Shown one piece after another: positions 1 to 11,479 of a stretch of DNA of 64,000 bases. Numbering within the stretch: position 1 is the stretch's first letter; each line of letters begins with the position of its first letter. The notes beneath the pieces were generated by a model. That model ran no database searches and was not told the origin of the DNA. It worked only from the letters and a program-made list of their open reading frames with translations. The stretch covers positions 930,001-994,000 of the forward strand of contig JAFKAC010000003.1 of the NCBI GenBank assembly GCA_025766275.1, in the 5' to 3' direction. Position numbers and translations under genes: made by a program. Origin of the DNA: Lactarius indigo. Its lineage: Eukaryota; Basidiomycota; Agaricomycetes; Russulales; Russulaceae.

Positions 1-19
1 GCCTGCCACGTCGCCAACC

Positions 20-1739
20 TCACAAGCCAAGAAGTACACCTGATGGCTCTAGGCCCTCGAAATTGTCGGAAAATCCTTTGTAGATCAGGTTACCTCGAAG
101 AAAGGTCCGCTCCACTCTCCCGGAGAGTACCTGGCCTTCGTATGGCGTGAGTTTGTTTTTGAACTGAAGCGATCCTTGCGTGACCTGACTCTGCGTTCAG
201 AGGAATGGAGCCCAGAAAGATGGGGACCTCACGATGTATTCAGCATCCGGGTCCCAAATGATCAAGTCGGCGTCATATCCAACCGCGACCTTTCCCTTCC
301 TATCGGCGAGACCCGCGTGACTTGCGGTTGTCTGGCTCGTCCATTGTAGAACCGTTCCGATGGGCACGTTACGCTTCCGTGCCTCCGTCCACAGCAGACT
401 CAAACCAAGTCCGAGTGTGCTTATGCCTCCCCATGCTCTCATGATGTCGCCATCGTCCAGCTTTTTCAGCTCCGCAACGCACGGACTATGGTCTGAGACG
501 ACACAGTCGATAGTTCCATCGAGCAAGGCGGCCCATAGTGCCTCGCGATTCGCGTCGTCTCGAATTGGTGGGCAACATTTAAACTCGGGGCGGCCATCGG
601 GGATGGTACCTGAGGCCAGGCAAAGGTAATGAAAGCATGTCTCAACAGTGAGCTTCTGGCCGGCAGCCTTGGCGCCGCGAATGATCGGCAGGGCACTCGC
701 TGCAGAAAGATGCACGATGTGACAACGGAGGGTGGGATATTCCCTCTGCAGATCGGCGATGCGCGAGATAGCATCTACCTCAAATGCTTCTGGACGCGAG
801 TTGAGAAATGTGCCGTACCGCGTCGGGTCTTCGAGAGTCGGCGGCCCAGAATGATTGTCCACCTCGGCATGAAACAGGAGAACAGATCCCGTATCCTATT
901 TTCTTGTCGGCCGAAACACTCCGGAAGATTACTGCGGACACCCTCGTACCTTGAGCGCGTCCATAGCTGGTCGCAAATCACTTTCAGAAACGCAAGGGAA
1001 TTCCTATATGGCCGATTGTTGAGCACGCATGAGAGACCAGCCAGAGGTATCTACCTCGACACCGCTTTCAATCATGAAACATTTAAATCCCTTGACATCA
1101 GCGTCGACCAATTTGATCAATTCGCCCTGGGCAGGCACCGTGAACCTCATAAACAATCCGGGAAAATAATATAATATGTATACTTGATTGCCGGGAATTA
1201 CACCACCCCAGAATGCGACATCTGTCCAGCATTGCGAGCGCGCCGCATGACGCTTAACTTCAAGATTTTCCACCGAGGTCGTTGGTGGTATCGAGTTGAG
1301 TGGCATGTCCACAACCGTGGTGACCCCCCCAGATGCTGCTGCGCGAGTGCCTGTCCAAAATCCTTCCCAGTCCGTCCGCCCGGGTTCGTTAAGGTGTACA
1401 TGCGCGCTGAAATAGTATTCACCCGAGTGATTGGACACGCGAACGACTGGTCCAAGATTGCACGTACTCGACTAGCCCCGGAAGGAGATACTTGTCGTCG
1501 TCAACTTCCACCCAGTGATTGTCTGTGATCTCAGGATAATCTGTCCTGACAAGCCGTTCCGTGTGGACCTCGATTATCTTTCCTGTCTTCGCAGAGACCA
1601 GGACAGTTGCAGGCTGCGGTACCTGGGATCCAGGAAGTAGTACATTGTTTCCTGTGTAGACTCGAGTATGGACGTCAATCGTGGCAGCCATCGTACAAGT
1701 GTGCTGGCGTGTCCTGGTTAGGGTTCCCTTTGTCGTCAT
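20..1739 (-). CDS. DAL1: Allantoinase
   Basis: Zinc amidohydrolase of the dihydroorotase/allantoinase family that opens the allantoin ring to give allantoate in purine degradation. Reading the minus strand with GT-AG introns at 1407-1467, 1127-1183, 1004-1054, 896-949 and 191-232 gives an in-frame protein of about 484 residues, the usual length. The metal ligands are visible: the HVH of [11 protein letters not shown] across the first junction, the lysine of GFKCFM, the His of LFHAEVD, the His of HIVHLS and the Asp of VSDHSPC. The C-terminal [10 protein letters not shown] and [10 protein letters not shown] segments are typical of allantoinase rather than dihydroorotase. The start at 1739 gives a short extra leader; the in-frame Met about 16 codons later, just before AATIDVHTR, is also possible. 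The last intron is only 42 nt, so that junction is the least certain. Confidence 0.93.
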
Positions 1740-2801
1740 GGTTCCTCACTCGACTATCATACAGTAGTAACTTATGGGCTCGTCAGATTGGCCCATCACG
1801 CGCCTCTGTGCTCTACCATCGCTCCACCGTGGTGCGATTGCAGTGACAGTAATCCGTGAACAGCGGCAATCGTCTAGAGTCTGAATGAGTACGTGGCTTG
1901 GCTACGGTCACGGTTGTGATTCGAAACACAACAGACGCTGCTTGGGATCATTCTACGCTTAAGCGCTGCTGCCCGAGTACTTCAAGGAATACGCACGTGC
2001 GTGCTGGGCCTTTACCCCGTCGGTCGGAGAACTATTAAACACGACTGCGTTACAGACTATCTCAACAAAGTCGTAAGTTGGGCAACCGGTTCACCCTCGA
2101 CCTTTCGACCCTTTGACCGTCGCGCGCTCTACTTTCACCGCACCGTTTACAAACACCTGGTACACCCCACAACTACACCCAGCTCGCTGAGGAACGACTG
2201 GCACTAACAATCCCATCTCGGCGATGGCCCGAAGCATCACCCAAGGGAGAGAAATGGTGCAGACTGAATAATCGGGGATCCTAGATCTAGGGCGAGTAAG
2301 GGTCGCAAGGGCCCGAGCACGGTGTAACTCTTTCGTTTCATCAAAGAGATGAGAGAACGAGGTCGGTTGGCATTCGGTCGCCAGTGCAACGAGTTAATTG
2401 AGGTCAGGTACACAACACAAGTGCGGGACTAATCGGCGCATGCAGGAAGGGTGCTCCTGGTTGAAAATGAGTTACTCTGTATCTCTGGAAACAGAGGTAT
2501 CGTATCGTTCTAGGGGGTTTATACCCGAGATCCACCAAATAATGTGGATCTGCGATGAAAATTGTGGTTTCGTCACTCTGCCGTGAGTATGAAGGATCCA
2601 TGCAATCGCTGATAACCGGCCTCAGGCTTCATCTCTGTAGTCTTCCGCCTCTACCTTGTTACCTTTGAGATAGCAAACCAGATGTACTTAGCGAAGATCT
2701 GAAGTGATCCTCTGAAGTGATCCATATATTTGCATCGTGTAACGAAAAGATCCTATCGACGGTTGCGAGTTTCTCTGGTTCGGTAAGGGAAATGTAGACG
2801 G
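1740..2801. other. Intergenic region, allantoinase promoter side
   Basis: No supported gene. Short open frames here have no recognisable motif and no codon-like pattern. The right end (about 2690-2801) is the 3' flank of the NLR gene and is recognisably repeated at about 11424-11520 behind the broken NLR copy. Confidence 0.6.
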
Positions 2802-5800
2802 TTAGATATGACAGTCCTTGGGTTGTGAACTATTCTCCTCTCTGGCACGATTGCGATGGTCTGAAATCAACTGTATGATCTCGCGAGGTGGTCTATCAGT
2901 TGATGCCACAATCTCGGATGGTGTCCGGCCCATGTCATCCTCTGCATCCGCACTTGCACCATGCTCGAGTAGAAGGCGCACCATGGGAATCTCGTACCTG
3001 CGTCTCGTACATTGAGACGACACTAGGTGCAGTGGCGTCGAGTTGCTCCGGTCCCGTGCGTTTACATCCGCCCCGTGCTGGATTAACACCTGCAAGACAT
3101 CAGCACGCCACTGTCTCGATGCCAGGTGTATCGGGGTTGCGTCGTCCTTGTCCCGTGCGTTCACGTCCGCCCCGTGCCGGAGTAACAGCTGCATATAATC
3201 AGCATTTCTATGCGGATTATAACTCTGACAAGACGATGCTTGATGCAACGGTGTCGAGTGACTCTTGTCCCGTACAGTTACATCCGCACCGTGGTGGATT
3301 AACAGTTGCACGGTATCAGTCCTCCCGCAAAACGACGCATGATGCAATGGCGTTGAGTCGTTCTCGTCCCGTGCGTTTACATCCGCCCCGTTCCGGAGTA
3401 ATACTTCTGCAGCTTTAGCCCTGGCATCCCACAAACAGCCAAGCAGGTCAGAGTTATCCTGTCCTGTTATATCAGCCCAATTATGGATGAATAACTGTAC
3501 AGATCCAGCACACCGTTGTCGACAATGCCAGGTGCAATGGTGTCGAGTTTCTTTTGTCTCTGGCGTTTATGTCCACCCCGTGCTGTATTAACAGCCCCAT
3601 AGATTCGACTCTCGCCCAGGAGGATGCTAGATGCAACGGCGTCGAGTTGCTCTCGTCCCGTGCGTTTACATCTGCACCATTCCCGATTAATACCTGCGCA
3701 GCTTCGTCTGTGGTATTATTGACCCTGTCATACTGCGTGGATGACTTGAAGTCATACTGCCCTGTGCATCAGCCTGGATGAAGAACTGCACAGATTCTGC
3801 CTGACCGTAAACGCCAGATGCAATGGCGTCGAGCCTTCCTTGTCCCGGGCGTTTACATCTGCCTTGTGCTGGATTAATAGTTCCACGGACTTGGCTCCAC
3901 CTGAGAGCGATGCAAAGTGTAATGGTGTCGAGTTGCTATTGTCCCGTGTAGTTACATCCGCCCCTTGCTTGAGTAGCCATTTGACAGCATCGACGTGTTC
4001 ATCAACCAATAACGTCCGGTTGTTATAGCTTGCAAGCTCTATAACTGCACCATGCTGATGTAGTAGCTCTGCAACGTGAAAGTGTCGATTATGTAGTGCT
4101 GCTGCCAGTGGACTGTGATGTCGGCCTCCCCTAGCGTTTACATCCTGTTGATTCTTGACGACGAGGTGTTCTGCCAAGTCACGAAATCCGCACAAGGAAG
4201 CATAATATAGTGGAGCTGCTGCATCAAATTCCGGGAACCAATACGGGCCACCAGAGTCAATGTCGTGCACCTCGAGCCACGCCGAAAAACATGGCTCAGA
4301 CTGATCAAAAAGGCGTCGCATCCCATCTTCAATATGTAACGATACTTCCTTAAATTGAGCATGGCCCACCCAGTGTTTGGCGGCATATAGGGCCAGAGGA
4401 GAGCGCCTATAGATTGTATACCTAGACGTGCTATCATCCAAGCGGAGTAGAACTGCCAGGCATGCTCGTGCGAAGATTGTATGTGCGGGCTCGGGGAGGA
4501 TATGAAAGCTCGAAATGTCCCCGACTCGAGTGGAAAGGCGATCTGACATCAAGAATTCTTTCACCGAGAAGTGCGAAAATTGCACGATCCGAGAATTCAC
4601 TATACTGATTAAGCTGGAGCAAGTGATCATCAGAGCTTGTTGCCGATCCTGCGACTGCCAGTCCTCGCCGTACTCCGGTATTTCTTTTGCCGCCTTGAAA
4701 TCAAGGGCGAGAACCTCTGAGAGCTCCTCGATGTAAAGTGGCCGAGTCGCCACAGCGAGACATTGTAGGATTCGACGAGCGAGATCTCCATCGGCCTTCC
4801 CGATTTCCCTCAATATCCGCTCGTATGTCTCGTCCAAAGTTTTCGGCAATTCATGCAGCTTCTTCCGAATACTCGATTGAAGACAATTTTGTAGCACTTC
4901 AAGCTGGCAATAAACCCACCGAAACCTGTTAAATGACGTAAGCCTGCCTCATCAACGTTGTGAAACGCTCTCACATTCCGTCGGCCTTGTCCGAGAGCGT
5001 CTTGATAACAAGTTCTTTTTCCTCCATCCTCCACCTGCTCATCGCCGCACCCGAGTCAGAGTAGACTACAGATCTGACATATGCGATGATGTCTTCCTTT
5101 TGCCCGCTTTCGTCGTGAAGGGAAACAGGATGAAATGCGAGCGGCTCGATGACGTCCCCGATGTCGACCTCCGGACGACTAGTCGCACATATATGAAGAG
5201 TTTGCAGCTGAAGGTCAATGAGCTCCTTCACAAGATTAAGGACCCGTCTACGGGTGGATGGGAATTCAGAAGTGTTGGGACATTCGTCGAGGGCATCCAA
5301 GATAAGATAAACTGGGCCTTGGCTGGGAAGGGTAAGCATCTCCTTCAGGCATTGCGTCAATGCACTATCACTGGGCTGACGCGCGCCATTGTCGTGTGCC
5401 TCATAGAGGCGGAAGAGTATATCGCAAAAAGGACCAGAACGAGCGGAGAGTTGAACAAGAAGGGAGGTGAGTAGATTGCGGCGAGATTGCTTGTCGGTAT
5501 CTCGAAAGTCAAAGTAAAAGTACCCCATGTACGCCAATCCGGCCTCGTACAGGGTTGAAATGTCCTTAATGATGGCGGAGCTGCTCCAGCTTCATAAGTT
5601 TCCTATACCGCCAGGGTTAAGGGACCAACCATAGGATGCTCTTTCCAGAGCCCGCTACGCAGTAGGGAGTTCATTAGATGAGCGAAGCGATCAAGACTAA
5701 AAGGGACATACGCTTGCCATGGATCCACAACAGCGAGCCAGTAACCTTCCATTTCTTGAAGATGCCCCCTCGAAAGAACCATTCCGCGGTTCCCTCATGC

Positions 5801-6815
5801 TGATGATCGCATGCGACGTTGTGATTTATAGACGGATCTGGTGGGGATTGCCATTTTCTTAGGTTCTCCCGCATTTTGCTCCCTGAGATCTTGTTAAGTA
5901 CCCAACGGCCAAAGAAGGTGGGACTAATGACTAACGTTTCACGTCATCTACATTGTTGCTGACATCCGTCAACTTGACGTCGATTGCGTGGGTGTTCTTC
6001 AAGACCTGGGCATTCGCCATCCGAGCCTCTTCGTTCGTCAGTTTGTCAAGTCTCTTTAGTGCGTCCTTCATGTCTGTCCGTCCTGCCAACTTCTTCAGAA
6101 ATCTTTCTGGACCGATATCAGCCAGGGGTAACGTAAGACGAAGGTTCAACTCACTTGCTCGACTTTGTTTGGACTCCTTGGTCGCGATCGCAAGGATATC
6201 CAGCACCTCAACCATTATCTTCGCCATCGTGTCCTTCATCGCCGGTGTTGGTGGGACCTCAGTGTAAATCTCAAGCCGTTTGAAGAAGCTTTCGATTTGT
6301 TCGAAGATATCTACGAGCGTGCCTTGATCCTCGTTGAGATCTTTGGCCGCCTAATTGTCATTGAACATTACAAGAGTCCGGACGAAAGGCTAAACGGGGT
6401 CACTTACCAAGAGGAGGACACCAATGCCCGCAAATATCACTGTTGCAGGTGGGAACATCTGCCACATTGGTATCAGAATAAGATCATTGACAGATTCTTT
6501 GGTGTTTACCATGCCGACGCCTTCACCAAGCGTCCCAGAAAACGCACACAGAACGTTAATCGTTGGGTTTAGCCACTTTTTAAAACCCTCGTCAGCGTTC
6601 GGGTTGATTTGGCCACGGAGAAGGTCCAGAATGGTGTCGGGAGAACCGCAGGTTTTGAGTTGAGCGAAGAGGGCATGGCTCTCGAGACTTTGTTTGGTCT
6701 TTTTCTTGTACGCCTCCAGGGCGGTTTCAAGGATGACTTTAAAATTGCAAGAGCCAGTTGGTGGGGTAGTCTGGCTACTCTGGGCCATCGAGTTGGAAGC
6801 TGGAGGTTGACTCAT
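2802..6815 (-). CDS. NLR-like receptor: Goodbye-NACHT-ankyrin
   Basis: Fungal NOD-like (STAND) protein, a class linked to non-self recognition and programmed cell death; the ligand is unknown. Exons read 6408-6815, 5936-6350, 5712-5882, 5630-5654, 4975-5580 and 4925 downward, all phase-consistent. The N-terminus is a Goodbye-type helical domain (EAYKKKTKQSL, GTLGEG, FAGIGVLLL). After a linker and the motif KWQSPPDPS comes the NACHT NTPase: P-loop PGSGKS, Walker B LILDALDE and the sensor-like ATSRPE. Ankyrin repeats (GADVNARD / STPLHLAS) fill the C-terminus. The P-loop lies on a 25-nt exon. In the ankyrin tail the repeat sequence continues in a different frame near 3806-3812, 3760-3763 and 3515-3523, so as sequenced the tail is interrupted. 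These could be real single-base deletions or assembly errors. A broken paralogue lies at 11480-12859. Confidence 0.85.
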
Positions 6816-8485
6816 GTTGAGGGGGTGATCGTAATGTCGTGTGAATGGGGTTGGGAGAAGTCACTAGTGAGCACCTTGGTGAGTACATACAACGCCTTAA
6901 GTTAACCTATTGTAGACAAGTCCCAAACTTGAAGATGCTGGGCCCATTGTTAGACGCCCGAGGCACAGGTCCGGGCTAATAATTGGTTATTTGGTGGAAG
7001 CAACGAGCACTGCTGTTCCTTGTTCTTATTTTCTTTACAAAGTGCTTTTATTCTCAAGGTGGTTGGTTATCTTGACGATTTCCCAATAAGAATAAGGAGA
7101 TTTACGTTCTAGTCATAGAGGTGTCACCGGTAGTACTGTTACTCACCCCATGACCAAGCCCTTACGTTGACCCTTCTTGTTGTACCTCCTTTTTCGATAC
7201 CCTCCGAAATATGCAATAATCTGTGGCCGACCCAGGATCTAATTCTGTCTACAGTCTTTCTGGACGGTACCACCTAAGCACGAATCATTTTGATATTACG
7301 ACTCGAAGGTCTTGAATAGGGCTGAGTAAAGGTTTGTCGTGGTCCCTACCTGATTTGCTAGCCAGATCTCGGCAAGATGTTGATGTTTACAATGATTAGT
7401 CTTGAGGACGCCAAAACGGTTGCACCATTGCCTCTTCTCCTACTCCAGGTGTTGTCACAGCATTTCTGCTATCGGTATGGCTACTGTCATCTTTGACAAA
7501 TTTCCGGTTGTGCTTACCAGAAGTCAGTGCAAGGTTCTGCAACCGGAATTCCTGAAAGGGATGGAACAACGTCTCGTCATCACATATGACGCAAGCAGAC
7601 ACAAAACTCACGAGGACTGTTGAGAATCGAATTTAAACTGTTGAAATGGACGCTTCGGGTTCGGCCGAGGTGGAGCAAAGCGGTACTCGATGACGGCGCA
7701 TGTTTTAGGAACTGGCTGGCGGTTCACGATTCCTCTCCTTTGGATTTCATCTCGTCCGAATTTCTTACCTCATCAGGAACTTCTCCTCTTCCACGCATTG
7801 AGGAGGGCGCGCGAAGATACGGTCGATCTAAGGAGTCCTCCATGACTGTTGACGGAACCCTTGGCCATCCCAGTTGTCAGAAGGATTGCAGAAATCACGA
7901 GTACTAGCGGTACTGTTCAACCAGCCACCATGTTTCTAAAAAACCAAAAAATACATTTACCTGAGTCTTGCGGTGCAGAATCCCGTATAGCACTACTTCG
8001 GTATTGTAAACTCTTCCATATCTAAACCCTCCCATCGAGTGCCACTGTTTAAGCACTGAAACAAACTACCAAGTTTATGGTACTCAAATCATGGAGCCAA
8101 TGATCACTTGCGCCGCATGAAAGAGAGTGGGCATCGACGGAGTAAGAAACTTCCTAACCTCCGTCTCATAAGTCTCTTATGTTCTGAGCGAACCGTGTAT
8201 CGGCTTTAATAATAAACGGGACAAACCTCTCTATGCTAATGCACGACGAAGTGCCTCGTCAAGCGTCAAGCCTAGACCCGAGCATTCCACCGGTAGATTG
8301 GTTATCCTCGTTCTTGCGTGGACGCCATTGGTCCACTATACAGTACTCTTCATTCACACTCCTTCACGGACCAGGTCTACGAAAGAACATATATAACTCG
8401 TCACGTTTCGTGGGCTCGTTGCTGATGAACTACTGTAACCTACAACACATCGGCAACCGTTACACTGCAGTCGACAACCCGCCAT
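6816..8485. other. Gene-poor region between NLR and permease
   Basis: About 1.7 kb with no gene I can support. Several open frames of 65-100 codons occur at 7400-7910 and 8233-8535, but none shows a motif, and they overlap on opposite strands. The left part is the NLR promoter; the right part is the 3' flank of the permease. Confidence 0.55.
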
Positions 8486-10731
8486 TCAGTAGGCGAAACG
8501 GAAGTCCAACCTCTCGTTCCCGACATCCTTCGTAGTCTCGAGATACTCTGCTTGCTCCTGTGAAAAGTGTCATCAAAGAACCGCCACGGCATGTACTTTT
8601 CCACTGGCATACCTTGGGTGTCATAGAGGACCAAATCTTCTCCCTACGTTGGTTGATGATGCGATAGAAAAAGAAGGTGAAGAGGTAAAATGTGATGTTC
8701 AAGACGCATATCCCGATTAGAATGCGGTTTCCCCTCTTGTCTGTATCCATCCATGCGTTGTCGTACATTCACAGGTAGAAAAGAGGAGGACTCACATAGG
8801 GGCTTATCGTCTGCCCGATAAATATTCGACTTAACGGTTTGTCAGAGTCAGCCTCAGCGCTTCTCACTACAGGTGATCACTTACAGAAATGATGGAGCCG
8901 GCTTGGACGAACATGTTATACATTGAGGCTGAAACTGTCCTTGTTCTGACGCTGTACGAGTTGCGGGATGCCCAGGCAACTTGGATAGGGTGTACATATG
9001 GGTAGCCAACGATAAGGGTGACGACGGCGAAGTAAACCCATTGCGACGTCTGCTTGGTGAACGTGTAAAGTGCGATGAGCAGCGGTAAGGCCCAGAACTG
9101 GAGGATGACTGTCGAGAGCACGCGGTTGTCAATAAGCTCACTAAGGTAGCAAGTAGCAAGTAGGCCAATCGACCCGATCACGTATGTAGGGATGCTTAGG
9201 AGATTAGATTGTGTTGTGTTAAACCCAAGATTACGAAGTGAGAGGGTTAAGTAAATGTTAGGAGGTCCAACGGGGACTGCGTCGCAAGGGGAAGTGTGCC
9301 GGTCAGAACGTTTCTAAAAAGGAATAACGCCAGCTACGTACTCATGTGAGTCATTCCCAAGATGTAGAGTGGCCACATGCGCCAGTCACAAAGGCTTCGC
9401 CAAATCATCTTCAGTGTTAGGCCTTGTCGGTTGTGCATATCTGACTTGGATGGATCGTCTCTAAGCACTCTATTCACCATGATAATCTCCTCTCTGTGAA
9501 GAAGTCTGTCAGCCAATATGTACTGATAACTGACGACCAGCCTACCGTTCTGTGAACCAACCATTAGGTCGGAACCATGCTTTGGTCTGCGTCGGGCCAG
9601 CGGGCATCAACACAAAGGACAGGAGACCACACAGGCACGTAAAAACGCCTTCGATGAGGAAGAGGTATCTCCACCCAGCGACCCCATTTCTTCCGCGTAG
9701 TTGTAGGATTCCGGTGGCAATAAAGGCGCCAATGATTTGAGTCGTATAATTTGCAAGCCAAAACCACGCGAGTCGAATCGGTACTAGACACACTCGACGT
9801 GGGTACTCTGATGAGACTTGGGAGTAGGTACTCACGTTCTGTCTTCGTATAGAAATAAGAGAGGTAAAGGACGACATCAGGAATGAAACCTCCTTGCATG
9901 AAGCCAAGCAGGAATCTATATAAATACGAATTTGGGTCAGGCAGTCTGAAATGGGTGCACGCCGCTTGCTTGACCTTGTAGCAAGAAATGATGTTCTTCC
10001 TGATAACCAGTATTGGCTCAAAGCCACGACACTCCACAGCACCATCTGCATCCGGGTATTGACGAAATTAAAAGACTTTCTCGGTAGACCAATAATCGTA
10101 CCTGAGTCGGTATCCAAACATCCGGGCCGACACGCTTGGAGACTATCTGGGCAGGCAATTCCGCACAGAGAAAAGAAAGTCGGGACAAGGTATTCCCGAG
10201 ATTAAAGTCATCGGTCGTGATATGCAGGTCCTCTAGAAATGAGTCCGTCAGAGCTTGGGATATGTTGCCACGGTCAAGGTCCAGTGCGGAAAACATGATG
10301 AAAGTCCATAACATGATCCTGAAATCGATCTTCCGCACGACACGCTGTCGCAGTACGAGATCAACAGTGAAGAAGCGATGGCACAGGTACGACCTGTAAC
10401 TTACCTTCTCTTCGCGCCAAGTCCATCGTGCGTTTGGATCAAAGCGGTGCGTGTTCTCATACTTCGGTGGAGGTCGATAGAGTTCTAGAGTAATCGGGTC
10501 ATCGAAGACAGAAGGCTGCGTTGCAATCGCATCGGGGTCATGCTTAACCGAGCGCCGCCAGAAACCCCTTTGCCTGAGTGGACGGCTGTCATCGCCCGGA
10601 AGAGCAAGACGCGATGGAAAGTCTTTCAGTAAGACTTGGGTGGACCCAGAGCCGCGGTCGAGCAGCTTCTGGTCGAGGAAGTCTCCAGCCGAACCTGGGG
10701 CCTCCTCAACTGAGGGTCGTTTAACCGACAT
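8486..10731 (-). CDS. MFS permease, Dal5 (allantoate/anion) family
   Basis: Major facilitator of the anion:cation symporter (ACS) group that includes yeast Dal5 allantoate permease. It should be a 12-helix plasma-membrane importer of a small organic anion; the substrate cannot be read from sequence. Ten exons join in frame. Diagnostic segments, in order, are FSALDLDRGNISQA (helix 1), VGPDVWIPTQ joined to MVLWSVVALSQYWLSG, GFMQGGFIPDVVLYLSYFYT, PIRLAWFWLA, YLFLIEGVFTCLCGLLSFVL, NIYLTLSLRNLGFNT, NMFVQAGSIIS, SNIYRADDKPLY and the tail TTKDVGNERLDFRFAY. No breaks were seen. One intron begins GTCAAG, a weak donor, after SFLATR. The gene sits between an NLR gene and its broken copy, 7 kb from allantoinase, and has a GATA-motif cluster upstream. 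Transport of allantoate or a related ureide is an inference. Confidence 0.9.
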
Positions 10732-10740
10732 GAGTCCCGA

Positions 10741-10850
10741 GATATTTCAGAAGTCTGATACCCCCGGCTCAGCGGAATGCGTTGGCGAATGCCCACTGGC
10801 GTGCTCCCTTTTTATTCATTTTCTGATACCACACTATCAGCTCAGCGATA
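10741..10850 (-). promoter_or_regulatory. GATA-motif cluster upstream of the permease
   Basis: Five GATA/TATC tetramers lie within 110 bp just upstream of the permease ATG: 10741-10744, 10757-10760, 10825-10828, 10835-10838 (TATC) and 10847-10850. About one is expected by chance in this length. Two fit the fuller HGATAR form bound by nitrogen GATA factors (AreA/Nit2/Gln3 class). Control by nitrogen supply is inferred. Confidence 0.45.
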
Positions 10851-11479
10851 GAGAAGATGGCGACTATAGGCATCAGATGACGCAATGAAAGAACCTCAGT
10901 ACGCCACACGCCACTGTTGTACCGTGAGAAGTCTTCAGCAAGTTCAAGTTATCTCGGGTGAGCCGGAACCGAATGTAGTTACAACCGACGGTCCACTCAC
11001 GGTCCGGGTGCATTACTGTACCGTAATCTCATCACGTGCGCCCTCATGTTTCCTCTCTATCCTCTTGCTTACCGCTAGTCGACTATAGAAACGAGTTCCA
11101 TGTCAGATACTTGTTGTGAAACTTGCGTGGCATTGGAGCCTGCGTCTCTGTCTTGGAGGTCTTTCCTTCCAGCGAGCTTTTGCAGTGAGGTTTGAGTGAG
11201 GTTGCTATTGCAGCCCGCAGTGACTAGATGCCACACATTCTTGACTCGGAGGTTCGAGCCATTATATTTGCCCATATACTTCCCTTCAAGTTGTTTCTAA
11301 TTGCACGCTGAGCAGGCGAAGAAGTTCCTCGCATGCTGGCAACTTTGAACGATAACTATTTGAAAATGCCATATCATTCCGACCAAAGAGTCTGAGGGCA
11401 CTCTGCTATGACCTTCTGGATGTACTTACCGAAGATCTGAATATATTTGCATGGCGTAACGAAAGTTCCTGTCGACGGC
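10851..11479. other. Intergenic region, permease to NLR relic
   Basis: No supported gene. The segment at about 11424-11520 matches the 3' flank of the intact NLR gene (about 2690-2815), which shows that the duplication extended past the coding end. Confidence 0.55.

Noticed and set aside
11240..11280. GGTTCGAGCC, resembling a tRNA B-box
   Set aside because: No A-box at the right distance and no cloverleaf stems that I could form.
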